Below are positions 1 through 11,900 of a stretch of DNA of 64,000 bases, in pieces. The DNA lies in the NCBI RefSeq assembly GCF_910592395.1, contig NC_088311.1, forward strand, positions 1,862,501 to 1,926,500, in the 5' to 3' direction. Position numbers and translations under genes: made by a program. The stretch is from Lineus longissimus. Its lineage: Eukaryota > Nemertea > Pilidiophora > Heteronemertea > Lineidae. A model generated the notes under the pieces. The model had not been told where the DNA came from, did no database searches, and was given only the letters and a program-made list of their open reading frames with translations. The stretch's first letter is position 1, and every line of letters starts with the position of its first letter.

Positions 1-84
1 AAGGCGTAGAATACCGACAGAAGGATTTCATTACATTTGGTAGCAAAACACTAAAAGGAGAAAGAATAACTTGAAGAATCCTAC

Positions 85-486
85 CTTGTCGTCAGTTGCT
101 TGGTAATCAGTGCCAAGTGTGAGGAGAGGTATTCCAGCTTGGCCAGCAACAAGGGAGGCCATTCTACTAAACTTGGTGGAAATAAGGGCCACCGTGTTTT
201 TCTTTACGGAGTGGTTACATATAGCGTCAATGAGCGGTGAAGGTTCCACGCTTTCGCCGGCCAAGTAGCCTTCTATCGATACGTTAAAAGCCTGTTGAAT
301 AGCAAGACTCTCATCGGTCAACGACTCGTTGAACCCTGGCAGAAACACGCCAGGGTTTTCCGTGAGTAATCCAATTCGGAGGACCGTGTCCGGCTCCTTA
401 CCGGAATTAGCGGGAATCGAACTGAATATCACGGCCATCATGAATGCTATCCTGATCCGGGAAGGCCACCGAGACATTCTTACCAT
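85..486 (-). CDS. ionotropic glutamate receptor-like, first coding exon (partial)
   Basis: This is the first coding exon only; the gene continues beyond the left edge. Reading leftward from the ATG at 486 (a second in-frame ATG lies at 477), the protein begins with a basic stretch and a hydrophobic signal peptide. A start typical of a periplasmic-binding-like receptor amino-terminal domain follows (LRIGLLTENPG, later GIPLLTLGTDYQ). Three N-glycosylation sequons (NES, NVS, NHS) fit an extracellular domain. The exon ends at a good donor, GACAAG|GTAGGA, with GT at 84-83, and this fixes the boundary. The pattern of an N-terminal domain with a poorly conserved 'IxDxIC' helix followed by 'V.LIS' and 'GIPLL' resembles the NMDA-type receptor family. 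A guanylyl-cyclase receptor or another ANF-receptor family member cannot be excluded. The domain class is moderately supported; the subtype is not. Confidence 0.5.
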
Positions 487-1884
487 GGCAAGGGCTGTGG
501 CGAACAGCCTACATCTTCAGCCACAAAGAGGGTGATTCCTTTCTTAATCCAATATGGAATTCTTGATTGGCTCATACATGTAGCATTCTTGCTGCTTAGA
601 GAAACATTTGCGTTGTAAATCAAAACATCTAAATCCTATGGTAGCACACCCCGTTGAAGACAAGCAAAACTCACAGTAGATCCAAGCATCGTTTTCCTTG
701 AGAGAATATATTCAAATGGCAACATTTTTATCATGAAGAGAAGCATAATATAAACGCGGCAACACATATTCAGCTAAAAGGGCCATCAACGATGCCAACC
801 ACATCTTTCTTATCCAACGCCGCTTAAAGCAACAGATGGGTAAAGAATCTGCCTGTGTCACCAACCAGTTGCAAGTGAAATCCTTCTTCAAAACGTTAAT
901 GTTGAACAATCACTCAGGCTGGTAAGATTCCTTTTCCCCTGAAGGCAGTGCCGGCTGCTGGAGAGGGGGACACGTGACACGCGAGCTCTATCTCCTATCG
1001 CGACACAACGGCCTCGTTGTCGCTGTAGTCGCCGATTGTGCCTCGTCATCAGGCGGCGGGCTCATGGTGCCATCTCAATCAACGGCAAAGACACAGAGAT
1101 TGACATGCCTGCAAACCCCAATTCATTAGCTACGATGAAGTATTTTACAGCAGTGATTGAGAGCAATTAGTCTTTTCTGGAGTTTAAAAATTGAAACACT
1201 TCGGTATGCATCCAGGCGGTATCAAAATGTGATTGACGTCCCCGTCACTATTACTGGGGTTGCAATGATGGCGCAGTGGTTCTTGCTTCTTCAGTTGTTC
1301 GGCTTCTTCTTGCTTCTGCAGTTGCTCAGCTTCTTCTTGCTTCTTCGGTTGCTCGGCAATGGATTCCGCCTTTCCGCGCTTTAGCATAATGATGCGCTTG
1401 CTCTCTGCCGGGAAAAGCGTGAACTGAAATGCGCGAGTCGACTCTTTATGCAGGCCTAATAGTAGCGTATATTTACATCATATCATTCTTTTAATTCTCC
1501 AAAGTTTCGCCCCCTAATTACTGGGCATGCTGAGCAGCCAATAGGTAGCCTCCCGGGGCAGTCCTTTGCGTCATCCTAATTGGATCTCCGTAAGGTGAGG
1601 GAGGCGATCGGTCCACTGCGTCCGGAGTGTACCGATATAGGTTGAATGGTCGAGGACAGTTAAAAATGAGTAAGGAGAAGATGATCAGGGACAAAGTTGT
1701 ATCCGGTCGCATCGCTTCTTCTTGGTCCCATCAGGATAACACGACTACAAAATATGAATGATTACTTTCTGTCTATTTAAGGCCTTTTAGTTTTTTGTTT
1801 TGTGATGTTTGTGGCACAACAAAAAGAATATGTAAAGAAGAAAAAACAAGAGATTAAAAAAGAAAAAGGGGACAAAAATGTTCG
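487..1884. other. intergenic, no supported gene
   Basis: This is upstream of the receptor-like exon and so probably contains its promoter and any 5' UTR. I see no tRNA and no conserved exon. A 27 bp repeat lies at 1280-1358. A 64-codon minus-strand reading frame with a hydrophobic N-terminus (1518-1712) is discussed under findings. Confidence 0.4.
1280..1358. repeat. 27 bp repeat, three copies
   Basis: Three imperfect 27 bp units rich in cttctt. On the minus strand they read as a 9-residue Glu/Gln/Lys-rich repeat (EAEQL-K-KQE) that would form a coiled coil if translated. The frame around it is short (1184-1387), with no convincing splice context. I call it a minisatellite-like repeat rather than an exon. 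Confidence 0.5.
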
Positions 1885-1956
1885 AGGTCCCACCGAGATT
1901 TGAACTCGGATCGCTGGATTCAAAGTCCAGAGTGCTAACCATTACACCATGGGACC
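1885..1956 (-). tRNA. tRNA-Gln (anticodon UUG)
   Basis: Reading the minus strand, the 72 nt sequence folds into a full cloverleaf. The 7 bp acceptor stem GGTCCCA pairs with TGGGACC. The A box sits in TGGTGTAATGGTTAGC and the B box in GTTCAAATC. The anticodon loop is CTTTGAA, giving anticodon TTG. There is no intron and no CCA is encoded. The T discriminator is the usual base for eukaryotic tRNA-Gln. It stands alone between the receptor-like exon and the B4GALT first exon. A run of T (sense) downstream in the A-rich + strand region 1840-1870 could serve as the Pol III terminator. Confidence 0.95.
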
Positions 1957-2967
1957 GCTCACGGACGACGTGGAAATTTATAGTCTACTTAAAATAATGA
2001 TGCTATAAAACGCGTATTCTTTTTGTATTTTGTCATTATTATTATTCAATTTTTTAAAATAATCTTATTAATTCTATTGCAGCCTTTATTTGTTTCTCAT
2101 TTAATAACCACCATATCATCATTTTCTATTGCGAAATAACGAAATATTGCACCAAAATGATAGTGCTGTGTGTTACCAGGAGATGGCGCCACGTGTTACC
2201 GAATTTTGAATTTTTAATAAAGCATCACAATTTTGACTGATTTCAAAGACAATCGGACAAATTATCTATAATTAAGTACGTAAACTGAAACACTTGAAAA
2301 TTGTCTTTGCAACACGGTACGTGTCGTGGATTTTGGAAAGAACAGAAGGTGGTGGTGCTTGTTTTTACTTGGTGGTAACTGTGGGTCTACATTCATTGTA
2401 TACTACTAGTAGATACATATCATGGAAGTGCATGAGAGTGTGTTGTGTACATCGTCATTGTAATGTCATTGTCATTGTAATCTGTGTGGTGGTGTACTGG
2501 TGTACCCCCTCTCAATAAAAGCAACATTGATTGCAAACATCATCATGCTAAACATTTCAATTTGAGTGATTCATGATCAGTGAACTTTGCTGCTGGCAGG
2601 AAATGTTTGGCTGTCGGCGTTTGGAAGCTTCGACCTACTTGCTAGGTGGTGGCACATGACTTTGCCATTGGAAGAGATTGTGATCAGAAGGACATGGCTG
2701 TAATTGGTTTGAGACTCCCTTAAGTGCCTGAAATGGCCATGATTAGCATCATTTCGGGGTTCCTTACAATTTTTATTTTAGTACCAGGACATAAACGTTT
2801 GTACCCAGACAGATTTATACATTGCTAGCCTATGGTAATAAATAGTACATGTGTTGTAAAAAGGTTAAGAATTTGAGACTTTGAAGAAGATAACCCCTCC
2901 TCCTCTTGTTCTTGTAGGTGTGCTGTCTGTGATAAAACATGACCATCGCTACCGGTACTCCATTAGA
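1957..2967. other. upstream region of the B4GALT gene
   Basis: No coding sequence is recognised. A pyrimidine-rich acceptor (cctcctcttgttcttgtag) ends at about 2916, so the first B4GALT coding exon probably starts at 2917 with a 5' UTR, and a separate upstream UTR exon is likely. The frame is open upstream of the ATG at 2968 within this exon, so a longer N-terminus is possible. Confidence 0.4.
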
Positions 2968-5900
2968 ATGAATGGACAGGAACAAAAGGGAGGCTGCTCA
3001 AAGTGCTTCACAAGGAAAAGTAAGTACCATCTAACATGCCTCATAAGTTCATCCTTTTCTCAATATATAATTTTTGATCATCAGTTGAGATCATTCCCTT
3101 TTGATAGACAAACACTTGTCTTCAAATAAGCATTCAATATACAGTTGATATGGTCTCATTGGCCTGGAAGCTAGGCCTTCATCTGGGTCACTTCCAATAG
3201 GCCTCCCGTTGCGGCAGGAAGTGAGATACCAAGCAATGTGCATTTCATTACACTATTCCAACTGAATACAACTTACAAGCCATTTTTATAAACCGGGGTC
3301 TGGCCAGCCACCTAAACTAACATTGTATATTTGTCCCTACTACCAGTCAACCAAAACCAAAGGGTTCAGAGTGCAGATTACCTGCCATAAAGATGCAACT
3401 AAAATTCATTCGCAACTGCATTAAATATTTAAAATAATGGTTTTGTAATAGGACCCTCTTATTCATTAGGTACATGTACATGTAGCTCTGTTACGTTACA
3501 TTCATTATGTAAAGAGCCTCTGAACATGAATCAACCTGAAACAGGCCCTATAAAATGATGGTATGTATGAATGTGGTATGTGTATGATGTCCAAATGACA
3601 AAATCTTCATCCTGAAAATTCAGCCAAAATGAGACACTGGTGTGAAATATGATCTGAATTGGCCTATTATGTAGCATAATGTTATTCATTTTAGATTGTA
3701 ATTGAAAGTGTTTACTCGATACCGTACATGTCATTTGTAAGTACAATGTAGTATACAAGTATTTTTTGCGTTTCATCGCAGTTCGCTTACTTACTACCTT
3801 TAAACCTGTAACAGGGCTCACGTTTTCGCTTCATAACAGCATAACATAACAATTATTTTCAGACAATGGCACATTTGCCAAACTGATATTTATTGAAGAA
3901 AAGCTGCCTTTGTGAAGGAAGTCATTTCAAGGACACAAAGGCAAAAGGGGACCGAGAACACAAAGGCAGTTACCGCCATGAATTTCAGCCCTGTTGCAGA
4001 TGGATCCCAGTCCGTCCTCCTAATACACACGTAGCCTCTATTTTGAGCACTATGTCTCTAGAACAAATGAAGTCGGTGTATGGTGTATCGGTAGAGCCCA
4101 CCATTTGCTGAGAGTGGTTCTTGTCTAGTAACATCGTAATTTTCATTGTAAATTTGAAAGTGGCAAGTGCTGAGATTATGATTATGATTTATATGACCAA
4201 TTTGTAGCTCCAGCAAGAGGGTGATTAGAAAAACCTGATCCCAAATGTGACCCGCTCTACCAAAACTAGGCGCTTGTCGCATCTGAACTTGCCAGGTTGA
4301 TACGGACTTGTTGTTCATTTCCCTATTGTAGACCTTTTGTGAAATGTGACCAAATCAGTTTGTAATAGATTTCACAAAAGGTCTACAATAGGGAAATGAA
4401 CAACAAGTCCGTATCAACCTGTCAAGTTCAGATGCGACAAGCGCCTAGTTTTGGTAGAGCGAGTCACAAATAGTGGTCTGCATGCTGATGTGACTTGTAG
4501 CAGACATGGCTTTTACAATCACCCTGCCTTATTCTGATTGAATAGTAGATTGGCGAGTTGTTGGGAATAGCAGTCTAGCAACCTTGGTACTCTGTATAAA
4601 TAGCTTTATTATGGTTGTGGTTACCCTGTCCCTGTTCGTGGTGACTTTTAAGTGTTTTCGAACCAAATTGGCTTTCTTAAATTATACATTTCTGCTTAAG
4701 TTCGACTATCTACATCTGTGCAGCTGATGATACTGCTGCACCTGCTTCTGCGGTCTTTGGGCCTACTGTGTACATAAATTCAAGTATGAATTAAAAAATG
4801 TTAACTGTAGCTACTATAGGTTAGAAAGACTGACCCACTTAGTTCTAATTTTTGAATATAGGGGCTCTAATTTGTTAACCGTTTAACTTATTGGATTGTT
4901 TCTGCCTGAATTATTTTATTACAACCCCAATCTTAATATTCCCGCAAAAAAAATGTGTTAATGGGGCTAATTAAAAAGCAAGTTTTTTGAAAAAAAATAA
5001 AAAGGCTGAGTACCCATCTACGTGATCAATAGGGAATATATAAATTTGCATAGTTTTGCCCTTTCACAAAAAAACTGAATGAGCTCAGTTATTATAGCAA
5101 GTATGAAGATGTGAGAGGTGTCAGTTTGTTTGTGTTGGTCTTGCCTTTTGTAGCAACTCTTGCAAATGGCTAGGGGAACAAATGGCTAGGGGAAAAAAAT
5201 ATCTAGGGGAACAAATGGCTAGGGGAACAAATGGCTAGGGGAACAAATGGCTAGGGGAACAAATGGCTAGGGGAACAAATGGCTAGGGGAACAAATGGCT
5301 AGGGGAACAAATGGCTAGGGGAACAAATGGCTAGGGGGTCAATTGCAACTGAGCACCAGGCGATTAAATTCAAAAACACACATCTATGGGGTTATTTTGA
5401 GTTGTTCCTTATTCTGTATTTTGGATTGGATCTGGCTCTGACATCATCGTGGAATGTTGTCAGGTCAAACCCTGTTTTTTCAATGTCTGAAGATGAACTT
5501 CCCCATCGCATTTCAAAAATTCTTGTTCAGTCAATGAACACTTAGTAATCATGTAAATAGAGGATTGGTGCCGTAAGCCATTTATGGTTTATCCTTTTGT
5601 GATTTTGTGATGAATGAGCATTGTGATCCATCCGAGTATTATCTATAACCAATCCACAATTTTTTCATATTTCTGTTAACTGGTGCTGCCACTGAACAAG
5701 TGAATAACCAGAAAGTTTGATTTTCCAATTTGCGCTTTGACTCCCGGCGGGTTGGCGGCCGCCTCTAGCGAGGTGCAAAATAAAGTGTCGCTGTTAAAAG
5801 TGGATTACTCTGGACTATGTCCTGTGACTGGTGAACAGGTCCGTTCAAAAAGACTGAATTGCATATGAAAAAGTAAATCCAGATATTTATGTGTACGTAT

Positions 5901-8900
5901 CAATGCATGGATTAAGATATGCTTGCTGTACAGAATAAAAGTATTTTGGATCGGAGTTTTTTAAACCCGCAATATGTCAATTTTTATGATTGTACCAGCA
6001 GCATCATACAGGAACGGATGTGTTTACGTCTTTGATATCATCATGTTTTTCCTCTTGGAAGTACATCTGAATGAAATCAAGTCCATATTGATTAAAATTA
6101 TTATAAATAACAGCCCTAAACTACCTAGTACAAGGGAGGCGCCTTCTTGACATGTAAAGACAGGTGTAACTGGTGACGATGTCGTCATGCAGGCATGTCC
6201 TTACACGCATGAATGGGACGGAAGAGATAAACAACTTGACAAGAGTGTTCTAGATTGTTGATATATATGAAAATGATAATAATGAGTATTGTCCTACTCG
6301 ATTTGTTTACTTGTGAATGTTGTCAGGTCAAACCTTGTTTTTTTAATGTCTGAAAATAAAATTCCCCATCGCAATTCAAAAATTCTTGTTCAGCCAATGA
6401 ACACTTTGTAATCATGTAAATAGAGGATTGGTGCCGTAAGCCATATATCACATCCTTTTGTGATTGTAGGGCACATTAATGAGCATTGTGATCCTTCCCG
6501 AGTATTGGGCCTTCCGAGGATCCATTACAATCCACAATTTTTTCATATTTCTATTGACTGGTGCTGCCACTGAACAAGTGAATAACCAGAAAGTTTGATT
6601 TTCCAATTTGCGCGTTAGAGAATTGTATTCCATTCAAAAAACTGGTCCAAAGGTAGCAGCCAACTTGTAAAATGAGGAGGTTATTTTTTTTAAGGACACG
6701 TAAGTTTTATTTCATTCTCATACACAACATTCAATGTGCACTTCTGCAACTTTTGCTGATATGTAGTCCATCAAAGTCTGTCCTTGGTACGTGTATTGGC
6801 TTTATGGTGGCCAATACCAACGGTCAACAAAATATCATAAAAATTGACTAACTGCAGCTGACTTTGTGGGGACAGATCAAGAAATGTACACATTTTAGTC
6901 ATCTTTTCCAGGGTACATGGACACATTTCATGACAAATATCGTCAGAACACATGAAAATAATATCAACGGGGACTCATGGAGCTGATCCTATGATCTCAC
7001 TTTGTACCTATCATGTTTAGCTTCAAACCATTTCATACTTTCGGCTTCAGCATTGTTCTAGCTGACCACCTATTGAAGTTCATCACTGATACATTGTAGG
7101 CATTACAAAACAAGACAAAATGTTTTAAAGGTAAAATTCGAAAGTGGAATCCTGCAAAAATCCCTGTTGATTTCATTGATTTGACGATATCATTCTTAAT
7201 TCCATGGTGTTGGTAAGCTAAATACATACGCATCTCTACTATTTTCCTGCAGTTGTGCACGCTCCTGTCATTGGGAGGTGTCTCAGCCCCTTCAGGAGAT
7301 TAGGTAATAATCATGGTTATAATATCACTGCTGTTGCCTGCCACTTGGTAGAGATGATATCACTTGGATGCAACGAAAAGCTATATGTCGCGCATTTGTT
7401 GTCTGACCACCACCTGTACAGTCACATGCATGGGAGATAGCCAACTTCATATTTTGCATTACCCCGTAAATTTGAAAAGGTTCTTGTCAACATGTTCTCT
7501 CAAAGGTGTGGAAAGGGTTAGTGAATTGTGTCTCCTTTTGATTGTCTGTGAAGCCACCCGCCGTAGTTTCTTGCAAGATTTAGCTTTAGAGTGGTACTGA
7601 GCTTAAATTTGGTCTTTTGGTCCAGAAGGATAACTTTTACTGCTAGGAGGAGCCTCATTGTGAGATGGTTCACGATGGTCTGATATTTCTATAATGTATT
7701 GAGATAAATATGCATGGGAAGAAGTTGCTGTCCCCCCCATTGATCCGACCAATATTTTTGATAAGTGTAAACTTTCAGCAGCTTAAGGTGATCAATAGAG
7801 ATATTCTCCTTCTCATCGCCAACGTTTATTGCTTCCAAAGGTCACAAAACTACTCATCGTTTTAAAATAGTATCATGGCAAGAGGTTCTTTAAAAATCCT
7901 CAATAATACACAACACTCCTATAATTGGTTGACCAGGTTTGTGGCTCTATTGATATTCTCCTTCTCATCGCCAACGTTTATTGCTTCCAAAGGTCACAAA
8001 ACTACTCATCGTTTTAAAATAGTATCATGGCTTAGAGGTTCTTTAAAAATCCTCAATAATACACAACACTCCTATAATTGGTTGACCAGGTTTGTGGCTC
8101 TATTGATAACCTGTATGAACACCCTGACTCAGTGTTTCAGCAGCTTAAGGTGATCAATAGAGATATTCTCCTTCTCATCGCCACAGCTGCTGGAGATAAA
8201 TTGATTGTTTGTCAGTCACGTGTGATTGTTTGCAGTCACACAAAAAATGCCCTCAGTCTTGATGTGTGACCCACCACGACAAAATGAGATGCAGGTCCCA
8301 CAGAAGATGAGCCTAAAATGACACCAGGACATAATAGAAGAAATTGATGTACTCGGATGTCACAAAAGACAGACAACAGTGAAATGAACAACCAGTCCGT
8401 CTCAACCTGTCAAGCTCGGAGCGACATACGACTTGTTCCATCATGGCGGGTCACATTTATAAGTTTTCCAATTTGAATTAAATTTGAAAGTATTTGAACC
8501 AACGTAGAAGGCCTTGAAGGGACATCGACTGATGCAATGTACATGTTTCAAGGACAGCACCAAAATACTTGTTATCAGCAGCTTGTCATACACGCTTCCA
8601 ACACAATAGCTACCACAGCTTGAGCATGAAAAATGATGTATAATTTTTTGTATAGCCGGCCATGGGGCGTATGTTTCACATAGATCTATAACAGGTAATG
8701 AAGGCGCCTTCTTGACATGTAAAGACAGGTGTAACTGGTGACGATGTCGTCATGCAGGCATGTCCTTACATGCATGAATGGGACGGAAGAGATAAACAAC
8801 TTGACAAGAGTGTTCTAGATTGTTGATATATATGAAAATGATAATAATGAGTATTGTCCTACTCGATTTGTTTACTTGTGAATGTTGTCAGGTCAAACCT

Positions 8901-11900
8901 TGTTTTTTTAATGTCTGAAGATAATCTTCCCCATCGCATTTCAAAAATTCTTGTTCAGACAATGAACACTTTGTAATCATGTAAATAGAGGATTGGTGCC
9001 GTAAGCCATATATCACATCCTTTTGTGATTGTAGGGCACATTAATGAGCATTGTGATCCTTCCGAGGATCCATTACAATCCACAATTTTTTCATATTTCT
9101 ATTGACTGGTGCTGCCACTGAACAAGTGAATAACCAGAAAGTTTGATTTTCCAATTTGCGCGTTAGAGAATTGTATTCCATTCAAAAAACTGGTCCAAAG
9201 GTAGCAGCCAACTTGTAAAATGAGGAGGTTATTTTTTTTAAGGACACGTAAGTTTTATTTCATTCTCATACACAACATTCAATGTGCACTTCTGCAACTT
9301 TTGCTGATATGTAGTCCATCAAAGTCTGTCCTTGGTACGTGTATTGGCTTTATGGTGGCCAATACCAACGGTCAACAAAATATCATAAAAATTGACTAAC
9401 TGCAGCTGACTTTGTGGGGACAGATCAAGAAATGTACACATTTTAGTCATCTTTTCCAGGGTACATGGACACATTTCATGACAAATATCGTCAGAACACA
9501 TGAAAATAATATCAACGGGGACTCATGGAGCTGATCCTATGATCTCACTTTGTACCTATCATGTTTAGCTTCAAACCATTTCATACTTTCGGCTTCAGCA
9601 TTGTTCTAGCTGACCACCTATTGAAGTTCATCACTGATACATTGTAGGCATTACAAAACAAGACAAAATGTTTTAAAGGTAAAATTCGAAAGTGGAATCC
9701 TGCAAAAATCCCTGTTGATTTCATTGATTTGACGATATCATTCTTAATTCCATGGTGTTGGTAAGCTAAATACATACGCATCTCTACTATTTTCCTGCAG
9801 TTGTGCACGCTCCTGTCATTGGGAGGTGTCTCAGCCCCTTCAGGAGATTAGGTAATAATCATGGTTATAATATCACTGCTGTTGCCTGCCACTTGGCAGA
9901 GATGATATCACTTGGATGCAACGAAAAGCTATATGTCGCGCATTTGTTGTCTGACCACCACCTGTACAGTCACATGCATGGGAGATAGCCAACTTCATAT
10001 TTTGCATTACCCCGTAAATTTGAAAAGGTTCTTGTCAACATGTTCTCTCAAAGGTGTGGAAAGGGTTAGTGAATTGTGTCTCCTTTTGATTGTCTGTGAA
10101 GCCACCCGCCGTAGTTTCTTGCAAGATTTAGCTTTAGAGTGGTACTGAGCTTAAATTTGGTCTTTTGGTCCAGAAGGATAACTTTTACTGCTAGGAGGAG
10201 CCTCATTGTGAGATGGTTCACGATGGTCTGATATTTCTATAATGTATTGAGATAAATATGCATGGGAAGAAGTTGCTGTCCCCCCCATTGATCCGACCAA
10301 TATTTTTGATAAGTGTAAACTTTCAGCAGCTTAAGGTGATCAATAGAGATATTCTCCTTCTCATCGCCAACGTTTATTGCTTCCAAAGGTCACAAAACTA
10401 CTCATCGTTTTAAAATAGTATCATGGCAAGAGGTTCTTTAAAAATCCTCAATAATACACAACACTCCTATAATTGGTTGACCAGGTTTGTGGCTCTATTG
10501 ATATTCTCCTTCTCATCGCCAACGTTTATTGCTTCCAAAGGTCACAAAACTACTCATCGTTTTAAAATAGTATCATGGCTTAGAGGTTCTTTAAAAATCC
10601 TCAATAATACACAACACTCCTATAATTGGTTGACCAGGTTTGTGGCTCTATTGATAACCTGTATGAACACCCTGACTCAGTGTTTCAGCAGCTTAAGGTG
10701 ATCAATAGAGATATTCTCCTTCTCATCGCCACAGCTGCTGGAGATAAATTGATTGTTTGTCAGTCACGTGTGATTGTTTGCAGTCACACAAAAAATGCCC
10801 TCAGTCTTGATGTGTGACCCACCACGACAAAATGAGATGCAGGTCCCACAGAAGATGAGCCTAAAATGACACCAGGACATAATAGAAGAAATTGATGTAC
10901 TCGGATGTCACAAAAGACAGACAACAGTGAAATGAACAACCAGTCCGTCTCAACCTGTCAAGCTCGGAGCGACATACGACTTGTTCCATCATGGCGGGTC
11001 ACATTTATAAGTTTTCCAATTTGAATTAAATTTGAAAGTATTTGAACCAACGTAGAAGGCCTTGAAGGGACATCGACTGATGCAATGTACATGTTTCAAG
11101 GACAGCACCAAAATACTTGTTATCAGCAGCTTGTCATACACGCTTCCAACACAATAGCTACCACAGCTTGAGCATGAAAAATGATGTATAATTTTTTGTA
11201 TAGCCGGCCATGGGGCGTATGTTTCACATAGATCTATAACAGGTAATGAAGGCGCCTTCTTGACATGTAAAGACAGGTGTAACTGGTGACGATGTCGTCA
11301 TGCAGGCATGTCCTTACACGCATGAATGGGACGGAAGAGATAAACAACTTGACAAGAGTGTTCTAGATTGTTGATATATATGAAAATGATAATAATGAGT
11401 ATTGTCCTACTCGATTTGTTTACTTGTGAATGTTGTCAGGTCAAACCTTGTTATCAAAATACTTGTTATCAGCAGCTTGTCATACACCCTTCCAACACAA
11501 TGGGCGATATGAATAAAGACAAGTAAATGCTTTTACTACAATTTTGTACAGAAAGGCCTAGTGTAAATGTACATGGAGTTTTAGATAAAAGCATTTGCTG
11601 GTCTTTATTCATATCACCCAATAGCTACCACAGCTGGAGCATGAAAAATGATGTATAATTATTTGTATAGCCGGCCATGGGGCGCATGTTTCACATAAAT
11701 CTATAACAGGTAATGAAGGCATTTGTAAGGGCACCTTTCAAACAGCTAAGCATCTACACAGTATTTCACAAATTTCCAGAGCTTCATTGCATTGTTGTAT
11801 AAAATCACCATATCACCTGAGCAAATAGTTAAATTCAGGTTTCGATGAATCTAAACTATTGAAGCGCTGCACAAAACAGGAATTTGAGACCTGCAAGGTG

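Noticed and set aside
6771-6953. 60-codon Cys-rich minus-strand frame, repeated at 9319-9501
   Set aside because: Looks peptide-like, but it is identical in both tandem units only because the DNA is duplicated. It has no signal peptide and no splice context.
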